A stretch of DNA of 64,000 bases from Symbiodinium natans. Lineage: Eukaryota > Sar > Dinophyceae > Suessiales > Symbiodiniaceae. A program made the translations under genes and the position numbers. The stretch covers positions 62,001 to 126,000 of the forward strand of contig CAJNDS010002737.1 in assembly GCA_905221605.1 (NCBI GenBank). The letters are read 5' to 3'. Position 1 is the first letter of the stretch. Each line of letters begins with the position of its first letter. Shown here one piece after another: positions 52,700-64,000 of this stretch. The notes under the pieces were generated by a model, which did not search any database, was not told the DNA's origin, and was given only the letters and a program-made list of their open reading frames with translations.

Positions 52700-55600
52700 G
52701 CATAACCAACGAGTAGCGCATCTCACAATTAGCATGTGTCTACTACTTGAGCACACGCCGATTTCCTGCAGCCGAGACTCCGAAGGGCTCGCGGACTTGG
52801 ATCATTCGAGAGGCGACGCCGCCTAGACACGCGTGATGGTCGCTCACTTTGGAGCCAATGACAAACTGTGCTTCTGTGCCAGCTTTCAAGCCGCCACTTT
52901 AGTGGCGAAGAGGACCGACTCGCTGCTGCGTGAAACAAAAGAAAGCGGACAGAATGGGATCCTTCGATCGACCGGCATTGGCAGACTTCCCATGCGCACT
53001 CACGCGACAAGGAAGCACAACTAGGCAACATGAGCCCACATGTTACTCAGTATTTCGAGACAAAGATGCACCACAGACACAGACATTTGTGCCCGGCCAG
53101 AACCACAGGCTCGTGCGGAAAGACATGGAAAGACTGCTGCCGGTGTGGCGGCACGGCATGTGGGACTTGTTTCGTTGTGACGACTGTGTGGCACAGGGGA
53201 ACAGTCACGTCTGAAAAGGGCTGGCGTAGTCGCATATGTGGTGGCCATGAAGATCGGGAACGAAGAGGCCAAAAAGGAGGAGGAAGGGCGAGGCTCCCAA
53301 GCTGCCCACTGCAATTTCCAGACCCCGGGGTGCACTGTTGCTAAGGCGCTGAGCTCTGAGCTCGGCCTCCTTGGGAGGGCCAGCTAAGCGAGTTCCAGTG
53401 GCGGTTTTTCACAACATCTGCACGTACCCGATTCTACTAGGCGAGCACACGGGTTGACGGGCATCTGGCTTCTGGTGATATAGCGCCGATTCCTACCGTC
53501 ATTCATGCTAGTCATTTCATTGCATGAGGTCGATCTGCGGCCAATGCCAATGCGATGCCATCTGCGTCATCACGAAGGCTGGCGAGTGCTCGTCAACTAC
53601 CATCACTCTGATGGTAAGAATGATTGAAACCGGCCGTCATCTCATCAGGAAGGTGGTCGTCTCTGTTGACCAGGTCAGAAATGCGACAAGGAAGACCTCT
53701 GCTAATGTGCATGACCAACGCGTGGTCAAAGTGGTGTACTCCTACGACGTGGTAGGTGAGAAACATATCTGAGATGGTGGTGACATCTGCAGTTGGCCTG
53801 CCTGAGAAGCTACTTCCTTGGACACTTGAGTGGTAAATCTAGACGGCATTTCTCGACTTGCCATCACGTTCGAGCACGGACCCCACAGAGGCACTGGCAA
53901 ACCAATTGCCGAAAGGGCCAACCCCTTTCTTCGGCTCTCATAGCCGGGGGGGATGAGACGCCGAAGGTTGCTGGTCAAATGCCGGTGTGGGCATCTGACG
54001 GCAAATTCTGTGCAGAAGTAGCTGACTATGCGAGGGTCTGACCGGCCCTTTTCTTGTGATGATTTCTCGCCAATGCCCGTATGTTCCTATCTTTGAGCGT
54101 AGTGGCACGCTAAGTGTCTTTCTAGTTGAAGCTGGGTTTCGTTTATTGCTCTATCCGCAAAGACAGGCGTGTCTCAGTCTTCCGCGTTGCCCGCGACAAC
54201 ATCGACAACGAGAAACACTAGCGGCCACTGACGTTTCGAGACCAAGCTGCATGCCTACGAAAGCACTTCCCCCTAATTCTAAACGCCTCCCCCCCTCCCT
54301 TGTAGAAAAAAACCCGAATCCCTGAAGGGGTTTTAGTCTTAGGGGGGGTTCTTATCGTTTGTCCGAACAAACAGCCCGTCCTTCGACCCTACATAAACCC
54401 TACAGGGTTTCGGGCTTTCAGAGTCAGGGTTTAGGGGCAACTGAGCGCGTGGCAAAACCTAGTGGCCACGGCTGGGACGTTCATTGAGGGTATCGCTTTT
54501 GGGATCAGGCATCGCTTCCCCAATAGAGCAAGGTAATCAACTCAAGTTAGGAGGATAGAACTGACTCTTATGTGGGGGTATCGCTTTTGGGGTAAGGTGT
54601 CGCTTTCACGGCAAATTTGCCAATGTCCTGCCCAAGGCTACCTAGAGAGGCGCGGGATTTAGACAGTCGCTCAACTGAAGAGTTCAGGCTTCAGGTTTCT
54701 GCTTCAGGGTTCCGACACCCCCCCCCCCCTTAACCCCCGCCTAATTCGGTAGAGACTTGAATACAGGGCGGCTACGGGATCGTTTAATATAGGGGTACTA
54801 TTGTGAGGGGCCGACGAGCCCACGAGCACCAAGCAACTTGTCTACTCACGTGTCACATGCGGACTGATTGGCACACAGCACACGTGTTCAGTGTAGGCAT
54901 GTGTAGGCTTGGAGCTGCAAGAACATCACAGAAGCTGGGCCTGACTGAATCGTTGAGAGCACGCCGCATTGCTGCGGAGTCGCTTTGGCCAGTCTGAGAG
55001 CTTCCTTCGTGTGCTGAGGTGAGGGACTTTGTGGCTCAAGAGCCAAGTTAAGAGGTCTATACACGGACGACAAATACCCATAGAAACAGACGATGCCCAA
55101 GAACAACCCGTCATCCACAGCTAACGCCAACCGGGCCGGCAGCAGAAGACGAGCTCAACTTCATACCCAGCTTGTCCCAAAGACTACAGTGTGACTACAG
55201 TCTTGCGAGGACCCTCTAAGAACGCATTCACAAAAAGTACACATACGTCCGTACGAAGATGCGGGCGCACGCCGGTGACCTTTGTCAGAGGAAAACCTCA
55301 TGCTGAGTCCTCCAGAACGGCCGAGGAAGATGAAAGGTCCACGTGCTGAGGCCGAAATCCTAGCCTGTGTCAAAAGGAGCGGCGTCTGCACCAAAGGAAC
55401 ACATCGAAACCATTTTAGGCAGCGTTTATCCATGATCTCATAAGTAAAAAAGTATATATATATATATATGTATATTGGACTTCTTACATGTACGTATGTA
55501 TATGTACAGACGTGTGCAGATTCAAGGTTAACCTGCAGTCACTGGTAGCAGTACAAGGTGCACAACCGCAATCTACCCATTACCGCTGAGAGCAGGCAGA

Positions 55601-58600
55601 CACTTTTGCACATACATCTGCGGTTGTGCTGCCACGGAGCATGCTTTTGACCTTCGCCTAGGCTGCAACCCCCCCAGCGCTGACAACCAAACGATCTTGT
55701 CAGATGACACACACAGCTTCTCGGTGACTTCTGTGTTCTCAGCAGCGTAGCAACTTAGCAACTTGACCTTTTGGTGACCTTTGGGCCATCTGCTTGCGAA
55801 GTCGGAGAGGCTTCTAGATCTGAGATGTGGAGTATTGCTGAAGCAAAGCACATGCCGCAAGTCTAGGCGACTGCTGGTTCTTAACACGGCCCCGTTCACT
55901 TGCATGCTGCTTTACCTGCCAGGTGAGCGACACAAGGGTGCATCTTGCTGGGCCAGGCCGCTCAAACAAGACTTTGTAAGAACTACTCGGCAACCCGTCA
56001 ATGGATCCATGTGCCGTTCCCTCACCTTTCCTTTGCTGAAGACTATGGGGTTCGCCTACTTTTGCAATTGAAGGCCCCTGCGTTTGCATTGCTATTCATC
56101 CGGATCACTAGCAGAGTTGGCGAGGCAATTCAAGAAGGGTTTGGGTTCTGGCGCAGACCTTGAATAGTCAATAGTCGAAAGATTTCTACAGCCGGATCCT
56201 AATGGGGTGGCTTTTGGTACTACCGAAAGGCGGTAATCTAATGTGACTCACAGTCACATAAGCAGCCACCATCGTGTCCTTCTCTGTCCCAAGGTAGGCA
56301 CCAGCTCCTGCAGAAGCTGCTGCGACGACCACATAACGGCTGAGCCTTGGTGCTGCTCATTGCTTGGCGTGCGACTGACAGTCCCATCGTGCCAACACAT
56401 TACTGAGGTCTGTGACTTTCTACTGATCTCTCATTCCAGGTGACCGCCGTGAATGCCGTTTGCTGGGCAATTGCTGAGCAACTGCTTTTGCCAATTGCAG
56501 GCAAGTGTCGCCATGATGCTAACTTGGCCGCATCCCCGAAGGCAAGCTTCCAGCGCTGTGTGTCACGGTCGTTGCCAACGCTAACATCGCTAACATGAGT
56601 AGCTGCTCATGATGATAGTCGTGCGCCCCTCAGGTTTGGACTTGTCTTGTTTGCGGCCATCATTCTGGTTCGTTTGTCGTGCGACTCGCGACGGCGAGAT
56701 GTCCATTGTCGGCCAGTCACTTGCGTGGAAACCCCATCCTTCTTTGCAAGTGCAACCTCCAGCGTGCAAGCCTGTTTTCAGCGACAGCAGCTGAAGCTAC
56801 ATGCACAGTGACGATCTTTGCGCCCGAAGTTTCCATGAGCAAACGCTATCATGAGCACGGGTTCATGTGCGATCACTCGGCTTTGGTCGGATCTATTGGC
56901 CATCGTCTTTCCTCAGAGCAAGTATCTGCAACTTTGCTGAGTTGCAGACGTTGTTCTCAGAAACTTGCAAGTCTACAAACAAATTGCAGTTGCAGTCGCA
57001 AAGCTAGTTCATACGCACCAAGCACCACTGCGAGATACTGCGAGAAAAGACAGGGATTTCGCAATGCCTCACAGTTTCGGCAAAAGTCACCAGGCGCTTG
57101 ACCATTTGAACATACTTCCGGGTTGTCTCATCCTGAGTTGGCAAAAGACACCTCCTCCATTGGAACATTGACCTCTTTTGTCTGGGGCGCTTGCGTCCAG
57201 AACATGTGCCTGCGCGCCCTCCCCAATCTTGTGGCGATTTGCTCGATCGTGAAATGTCACAAAGGTGACCTTGTACCAGCGCGAAGCAGAGCTTCTTTGA
57301 AGAGCCGAGTTCGTTCCGACAAGACTCCTTCAGATTTAATTACATCCGAAAGCAATGATTAAGGAAGAATACACCACTTCTGCTGGGGACAGCACGCCCA
57401 TGGGCCATGGATGGTTGCCGATGGCTAACCGCATGTATGCCTCTAAACAGGAGCATGGAGGTCACCAACTCCGCATGGATTGACTCAGTTGCTTCGACTA
57501 TTTCTTGCAAAATGGGACTTGTCAAGGCCAAGAGAGCGAAGCGAGGGCGCTGTTGTCATATCAGCTGTTAGTCGGAAAGTATTTGGCGTTCACGACGGGG
57601 CTGTCAAAAGACACGTGCTCAGGTGTTCTCCCAACCTCCTTGGCAGCCCGGTAGCTTCGATTGCCACCTGGGGGCAGCTTGCTTCACTCGAAACCCGGTC
57701 TGTGGAAATCAGCTGCACCAGACTTTGTGGGGGTGTTCGCCGTCTCTCGGCATTTGAAAAGGATGATGTGATGTAGATTCTGCAACAAGTCTCGGGCAAT
57801 GTTCGGCAATCTCTGCCAATGAGAACGTAACGCCAGCATCGACTTCGCCATCCTGGGCCAAACTTGCAGCTTGCACAATGCGACAGCACAATTAGACAAT
57901 GGGCATGCAGCGTGACCGAAGTAGCAAGGACTCATATAACTCCGCAGATTGCTTCCACCACGTCACATGTGCATCGCCAAACCGATTCATGCCTCGCTAG
58001 ACTTTGTGTCAAGGACGTGTCTGAGATCTCCGCTCGCAAGGCTCGTCGCAGGGGCTTCAAATACTGCTTCCTCAGCGTATCAGAACGGATAACATCCACT
58101 CTGTTCTCATCATCTTCGTCACTTCCTTGCGTAACTACTTCGATTTGCCATCCGCTGCAGGGTGCAGTGGGTGCATCACAACGCCCCTTGTCTGCCAGTG
58201 TCAGGCTTCTGGCTAAGGCTGGGGCGATTGCCGATACTGAGCCTTGCATCAAAGAGCACAAAGTTTTGCTGATGTTGTTTGTGCGCCGAGTAAGGCCGTT
58301 CGCGCAGCTTTACCATTGGCGTGGCCTCCCTTACATTGCAAGCGCTGGTCAAGGCTAAGCTTTCATTCCGGCTTTCGGCCTTCTCGCTTTTGAACGGCTG
58401 CTGCTTCTCCTGTTGCAAGGCGACACTGCTGCGCTGTGGATGCGATGCATTCGCCTATACACAGCAAGCTTCAGATGTTCAACTTACCGGACAACGTTAA
58501 CTTCTTCTTGCTCCAAAAGAATTCGTTGCTGCAGCAAAACCCCCGCAAAGGCCCATCGCGGGGCCTGTGCCCGGCTTGAGCATCTACGGCGGTCAGGGAT

Positions 58601-59300
58601 GGAATCGAGCGCTTGCTTTCGCAGTCTAACAAGCACGGGAAAGCCCGCTGATGTGTCGCTCTGGACACATTCTAGAAAAATGCAACTAGTTACTTCAGGC
58701 ACTTGGCCTCTACTCGAATTCTCGAATTACCTTTGGTCTGTGCTGCTGCCATTTGCAGTCAGAAACCAGAAGGCATGATTAACGAACAGCTCCAAGCCAT
58801 CAAGATTGATAGAAGTTCGACTTGCCAGGAAGAAGTGCGGCTGCGGGCAGAAGAAGTAGGACTTCCAATCCTGGCGCGGATTGACGGATCAAAATGGCAA
58901 TGACATCAACGTGCACTTGCTGCAGCTTCTCACACGCATGCTTTTGCACTCAAGCTGAGGTCGGAGCATGACTGCTTTCTCAAATGTCGTGCTTGGGTCC
59001 TGTCCACACACCGTCACACCGTCACACCGTGAAGTCGGGATAGCAGTTGCCGCCCCACGTGCCCCCCAGGAGTAGCAACATGTAGCAACCATCATGTCAA
59101 GTGAGCATCTAATGACAGGCCATGGTGTCCCCATGCCTCCCACGTCCACGTCGTGGGAGGATGGCTCCCCTCGCTTGTGGGGTTGCTCTCCTGGGTGCCT
59201 GCAGGAAAAAGCGGGGGATTCCGCGTGTGAATTCGAGTCGTGCTTCAAAGGGGAAGGTCGCGGGAATACTCTAGACATCCTGGTGATTGTCAAGCGAAAG
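52700..59300. other. Long stretch with no identifiable gene
   Basis: Only short competing frames occur on both strands. It includes the GGGTATCGCTTTT repeats at 54.48-54.61 kb, a C-rich run at ~54,718-54,728, a TATATA tract at ~55,452 and GC-rich pieces that could be isolated exons. Confidence 0.4.
54480..54612. repeat. Dispersed GGGTATCGCTTTT repeats
   Basis: GGGTATCGCTTTTGGG occurs at ~54,488 and ~54,576 with a GTGTCGCTTT nearby (~54,597). These resemble the GGGGTGTCGCTTTT blocks at 48.4-48.5 kb. Confidence 0.65.
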
Positions 59301-59318
59301 CTTTGGAGCTTCGGGCGG

Positions 59319-59516
59319 CTAGCATTTGAGGCAGCAACCCTCGTTGCGCTCACGCCCTACATGGGAACATGCCCTGGCACCCGCAATCCCACACAGCATC
59401 TTTGCGACATCCAGTTCTTGCTCAGTGCACTGAGTGCACACATGTCCTTCACTGAATGCAGTTGTGACAGGCGGGGCTCTGCAGACTTCACACATGTAGT
59501 CAATCAAGATGACCAT
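59319..59516 (-). CDS. Unidentified exon with two CxxC pairs
   Basis: The minus frame reads YMCEVCRAPPVTTAFSEGHV then CTQCTEQELDVAKMLCG. The CX2C...CX2C spacing suggests a small zinc-binding domain. Boundaries and product are unknown. Confidence 0.4.
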   Translation of the reverse strand: MVILIDYMCEVCRAPPVTTAFSEGHVCTQCTEQELDVAKMLCGIAGARACSHVGRERNEGCCLKC

Positions 59517-59519
59517 GCC

Positions 59520-61130
59520 TGCTGACTCCCCACTGCTGCTGTCCGTCCTAGCGTGGCATAAAGGCTGGATTCAGGGCGAGCCTGCGAATTGTGTGGTGCC
59601 GTGCGCATGTGTGAATACTTGTGCAAAAAATGGCAAGCTGAGGCTGCGGTGTCCTGGTTGAGCAAGATGCATGAGCATTGGGGTCCTGAGCTGCGGCTGC
59701 TTTTGATTGCCTTTTCTTAGCCCTCAGGTAAACTCTGATCTACCAGGTATCATACGGAGGTTAGCATACATGCATGGCCTCGTCTGGCTGCCAAGTATCC
59801 CTGCTGCAGGGTATGCAGACGTCGGGCAGCTGTGCGCCAACTGCAGCTGACCAGGTCCCGGCGGGACAAGGCCTTTGGTGCTTCGACAAAACGAAGCCAC
59901 AAGGCGTCTAGGGCGATGCCTTGAGCATAGCTCAAAGTATCCGCTCTGTTTCTGGCTCAATCAATTCCGCACTATTTTGTCTACTCAACCGTTCAACCAC
60001 TCCCACTGCATTTTCCACTCGCACCACGGCTAGGGTAACGGTAGTGGACGAGGGCAGATCTGCGGTTCGCATCTTGTTTGACCCAAGCTTGAGCAATTTC
60101 GTTTCCATCTGGCTTGAAAGCTCTCATTTTCAGACTACGCGCTGACTATGCTGCCCTGTTGTATCTAGTTCACATCTAGTTCACAAAGGTGACATGCTGC
60201 CTGATCTCGTGCATCGGAAAGACTGTGCAATCTCGAACAGCGGGAAACCGGGAAACCATTTGCAAGAAGGCTGCGTGCAGGCATCGCCGCTTGTCAGCCC
60301 TGCCTGCCACAAGTCACTGCAAGGTCGCTCTCATGTGAGGGAAGTCTTCAGAAGCTCAAGAGCCTGGGAGCTATAGCGTCCAGCGGCGCATTGTCTGCAA
60401 GCCTCGGCTTCCACTACCGAAGCTTACCGAAGCTTCGGTTCATCTGCAAACTTTGAGGTCGCAGCATCATTGCGATTTTGTTCATTACTGCGCCCTGTGT
60501 GCAGAGCATTGTACTCGACGCGCCCTTCATGACAAAGTCATGGGGCTGGCAGTGAAACTTTCGGCTTGGATGAGTGCCAACTGCTGTGACAGCAAGCCTG
60601 ATCTGCTCTATAAGCTCAATCTATATTTCTGCGCAAGTTCGTGCCTGCTTTGCAGGCTGACAAGCGTCAAGCGGCAAAGCCAGAAGTTGAACCCCAGATG
60701 TCCCGAAAGTTTCCTGAACTTTGCATTTAAGCTCTGCTCTACAAATCCTGTAACATCACCGACATGCAAGTGTATCTCTAGTACTTCTCGCGCCGCACGT
60801 AGTCTTTGTAGTTGTCCAGCGCTGTCATGTTGAAGTGCTGCCTTACCAAGGATTCCAGGGCTTGCCTCGGCGGAGAGCTACACTTTCGAGGCTGAGGCCA
60901 CAACCCCCGCAAGAAAAGGCCGAGTAAAACACAAGACCCCAACAGAACGATTCAAGGCGAGAAGCTTGTCATGTTTTTAAACAGCTAGCACTTGTGTAGG
61001 TTGATGTGCCCCTGCCCGGCTAAACCGCGGCTAAACTTCAGACAGGATGCTGACGCATGAACACATCCTGAGAGACTGAGGGAGTCCAGAGGTGTGCAGA
61101 ATTAAGCCAACTCAGTCTCACATTCTGGGA
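59520..61130. other. No firm gene
   Basis: A possible minus exon near 60,820 reads TALDNYKDYVRREKY. The rest is unresolved. Confidence 0.3.
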
Positions 61131-61138
61131 CTTTGCAC

Positions 61139-61669
61139 TTAGGCGTCCTTGATGCCATAAGCGAGCGTGGTCATGTCCGAGTCGACATCGCTTGTTCTTG
61201 CCCAGTTCCCGCCCGTCATCTCTACGCGAAGACGGTGTCCAACCTTGTTGAACCTGAACCAACGACTAGCACACTGCCACGTACTGCCAATCCTAATCAG
61301 TGGGCAGGGCCACTGTTGCGTCTGCAAACGCTCAAAGAGTTTCGAGCTCGGGAACCGTGAACGCGCCATGCAAGTTTGGAAAACGAATCGGTTCTGGACG
61401 ACGGCCACCTTGGTTCGGCCAGCTCCGCACAGCATTGCAAGAGCTTGGCGTGTAAATTCGTTTTGACACACATTTTTTACACTCCAAGCCGCAAATTCAC
61501 TCATGTCCGATAGGTCAACGGTAATCATCCTCTCAGCCGGATTGACAGCCAGGTCTGGAAGAGCAAGTGCCAGATTGCTCAGAAGATCAACGAGGACCTG
61601 GCAGCTAGACTTTTGGCCGACGAGTGGTGCTGCGAAGCCGTGAGTGTCTGCGCAGCTGCATTGAGCCAC
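61139..61669 (-). CDS. Unidentified host exon, last of its gene (up to 176 aa)
   Basis: This is the longest clean minus frame in the right quarter. It reads QVLVDLLSNLALALPDLAVN, PAERMITVDLSDMSEFAAWS and VEMTGGNWARTSDVDSDMTT, ending YGIKDA and a stop at 61,139. Nothing in it identifies a family. Confidence 0.45.
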   Translation of the reverse strand: MAQCSCADTHGFAAPLVGQKSSCQVLVDLLSNLALALPDLAVNPAERMITVDLSDMSEFAAWSVKNVCQNEFTRQALAMLCGAGRTKVAVVQNRFVFQTCMARSRFPSSKLFERLQTQQWPCPLIRIGSTWQCASRWFRFNKVGHRLRVEMTGGNWARTSDVDSDMTTLAYGIKDA

Positions 61670-63470
61670 TCCGGCAAGCGCTAACCAAACGCACCTCCAA
61701 CATCAAGGTTAGGCCGATGATCGGGTTGACTTGTGCATGGTTGACCTGCAGAACACAAGGAAGGTCAATCGGCTGACGCGACACAATGCTGCTGAAGGAC
61801 TGTACCACCGCCCTGAAGGGAAGTGAACGCATCGAGTGGTACTTACTGTAACCAAGAATGGCGCATCCTTGCTAGCAGCTGCTTACTGGTACCGTACCAT
61901 CTAGCATCTGGTACCTGCGAGACCTTGAGGCCGCAGCAACTTTCGACATCCGAAGTTGCGAAGGCTGTAAACAATCTAACACCACCGCTTGTTCCTGGTA
62001 TCTAGCCTAAATGCACAGAACGACCTATCGTGAAGCGAGCCGCGCAAGCTGGGAGGAACTCAAAGATGAACGCTCGGTCTGTGATGCCGTCTGCCAGGAA
62101 GTGCTCCGTCAGGATGTTCCTTTCGCGGTAACCTGAAGTGGACATGGTATATTACGGTATGGCATGGTGCATGAAACCGGTGTGGGAGGTGGCGGCCAGT
62201 TGTGACCAGGGAGCCCAGGGCATCCCAGCTGCTTCGGAGACTGACATAACCCATTTCGTCGGTGATACGAGCTAGGCAGGCGATGCGGACAAGCACCAAG
62301 TCCTCCCACGTGCACTAAAGCAGAACCGCTGGCAGTGCATGGCAGTGCTAGATTGCCATACGCCCTGGTATGGATAGAGCGTGCTCTCACCACAAGCGGG
62401 TTATGGATCTGAAGGCTTGTAATGCTTGTGGTGTGCTTTGCCAGGGGGATCCACAAGCTTCATGAGGGGCCACGCCCTAAGCATTGTTGGTTGTGCTGTG
62501 GAAAATGGTCCAAGCCCCGCCAAGATCGATGTTTTGCTTCAGTTCGTCCTCGGCCGAGTCCTTTGGCAAGCCAAGAGCTTGTGCCCGTGCCTGTGAGCAG
62601 CAGTATTTGCCGGAGGGTCCATCAGTGGAACTACGTCGGGACGTCTTGGAGCAGTGAACTGCTGACTACACTTCGTTTTCAGCACGCTTGGGGCTTGTCC
62701 TGGTGACTGAAAGGTTTGAGGGTGTAGACCCTGAGCCCAAACACAAACCTTTGAACACCTTTCAGCTGCCCGACTCGGCCCCTGAAGCAGCTTCAATCGA
62801 GGCGCAGTCAGAAATCCCCAGTAGATACCTCTCGGAGTTCCATTGAGCAGTTGCTGCAGCATGCGAATTCCAGAAATGACTCCTCAGCTCAAGCAATGCA
62901 AAACCAAGCTGGAGAAACGACTGCAGCCACACCATGAAGCTGTGGAAGTCCACGCCAGGGCTCCTTCTGCGTTCTTACTGTCGAGGAACCTGGGCAAAAT
63001 TGGTGTCGTCGCTTGCTGAAACGATTCTGAATTCATGTCTGCACCCCGATGGCCTGAATGAAAAGGCTATGCACAGATACTGCTGCCTGTTGCACACTTG
63101 TGACCTTTGCCATTTCATGTGCTTTCAAGGTCGAAATGCTTAGCAAGCGTTTGGTTTAGTATTGCGCCTTCACGTTTACGTTCAGAGCTCTTAGGAAGTC
63201 CTGTGTTCCGAAATGTTCCGAAGGGGTTGCTTCGTAGGCTTTTCCATTGCCCGGGCCGTGAGCAGGGGCAAATCGGGATTTTGCTGGCGGGTGGCCTGGA
63301 GCCCCTTCCACCCGCCAGGCCACTCATAAAGCCCAGGAGGAAAAGGATGTAGAAGTGGAACACCTTTCCGAGGAAAGATGGTTGGCCCCCGCGCTACGTC
63401 ACACTGCATGCAATCAAAATGGCACCAAGTGATCACAGCCGTCCCCCAAAGCCAGCTTTGTTCACCAAGA
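61670..63470. other. Unresolved, possible minus-strand exons
   Basis: Pieces such as VDFHSFMVWLQSFLQLGFAL (~62,930) and LNGTPRGIYWGFLTAPRLKL (~62,840) look protein-like on the minus strand, but splice junctions are not established. Confidence 0.3.
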
Positions 63471-63479
63471 CGCGTCATT

Positions 63480-63920
63480 ACCATCGTCCTCGAGCTCTTC
63501 AATGACTTTTTGCAGGATCAGGACACTGCCAGGAACGTTTTCGCCCTGTAGCATCCTGCAGAGAGTTGTGCAGAAGGCACCTCCCACCCAAGCAATTCAA
63601 AGCAAAGAGACACGCAGGAATTCACCGGGAAGCCGGTTCAACAAAGCTCAGATAAGTGTCTGTGCCAAGTTGAACTTCTCGTGAACTTCCAGCGTTTGTT
63701 GCACAAACAAGGTCGCCCGTTCGCTGAGAAACCGAACGGAAGGCACAACGTGCTCCTCACCTCGAGCACGCTGGATTTTTTTCACCCCCCCACGAAGCTT
63801 TAAGTGGTGCGGTGCCGACATGTTCCAACCAAAGCGGAAAGCTCCTAGTTCCTGCTCAGTCCAAGGTAAGGCCCCAACTGCCAATGAGGTATAAGATGGC
63901 CCTTTCAGGCCGGCGAGCAT
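63480..63920 (-). CDS. Unidentified host exons
   Basis: Minus frames read LGAFRFGWNMSAPHHLKLRG, VPSVRFLSERATLFVQQTLE and VHEKFNLAQT (63,840-63,650). Then, after an intron, RMLQGENVPGSVLILQKVIE and ELEDDG (63,565-63,485). They are probably one gene. No family recognised. Confidence 0.45.
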
Positions 63921-64000
63921 TTTTGGGGACCTCCAAAGGTTCTTTCAACAACAAGTTGACAAGCCATCTGCACGTGGGCATCGAAGACTTGCAGATGAGA

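Noticed and set aside
54400-54450. GGGTTTAGGG, resembling the TTTAGGG telomere repeat
   Set aside because: Only about one and a half units; not an interstitial telomere array. The GGGTTTAGGC of the minisatellite is likewise just a resemblance.
1-64000. CRISPR arrays, rRNA or tRNA genes, riboswitches, prokaryotic promoters
   Set aside because: I looked for spaced short repeats and cloverleaf-type sequences and saw none. The repeats present are contiguous tandem arrays in a eukaryotic genome.

Overview
The window reads as nuclear DNA of a dinoflagellate, probably a Symbiodiniaceae alga. That is inferred from three things. One recognisable host gene is split by many very short introns, and over half of their donors are GC or GA instead of GT, with acceptors almost always AG|G. 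The retroelements are of kinds I know from those genomes. Every host exon I can support lies on the minus strand, as in unidirectional dinoflagellate gene clusters. There is no bacterial-style gene organisation.

Left half (1-26,800) is a retroelement graveyard, all on the minus strand. Positions 1-~6,890 hold a frameshifted non-LTR (LINE) retrotransposon: ORF1 with Cys clusters and a coiled coil, then AP-type endonuclease, reverse transcriptase, RNase H and a C-terminal Cys/His module. A ~2.5 kb tandem repeat follows (6,890-~11,720; two long units and a partial third). Next is a second, 5'-truncated LINE (~11,650-16,770). Its RT/RNase H ORF ends in TGATG, so its stop overlaps the start of a 453-codon ORF that looks like a protein-kinase-fold protein. 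From 16,800 to 26,170 lies a broken Ty1/copia element (gag, protease, integrase C-terminus, RT, RNase H). It ends in an appended methyltransferase-like domain and is interrupted by two repeat-rich insertions. One carries a 19-copy 51-bp minisatellite in place of the integrase core. The other carries two inverted G/C-rich arrays and two further tandem-repeat families.

Middle (26,770-32,300): a TAG microsatellite runs into a 100-N assembly gap. AT-rich DNA follows, then exons of an unidentified minus-strand gene. Next is a ~1.8 kb inverted-repeat structure whose arms carry ~75-bp repeats, around an AT-rich and microsatellite core.

Right half (32,300-64,000) is host gene space with long non-coding stretches. 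The one gene I can name is CFAP100 (Chlamydomonas MIA1), a cilia/flagella axonemal coiled-coil protein. I reconstruct it as 21 exons (42,446-46,869, minus) encoding about 558 residues, with reading phase kept at every junction. Other minus-strand exon groups are supported only by protein-like composition: 34.5-35.5, 37.2-38.9, 40.1-41.4, 47.2-47.6, 48.9-50.9 (an SR/KR-rich C-terminus with a repeated RNPS-type motif), 52.1-52.4, 59.3-59.5, 61.1-61.7 and 63.5-63.9 kb. An isolated ~290-bp AT-rich island at 51.6-51.9 kb looks organelle-like.
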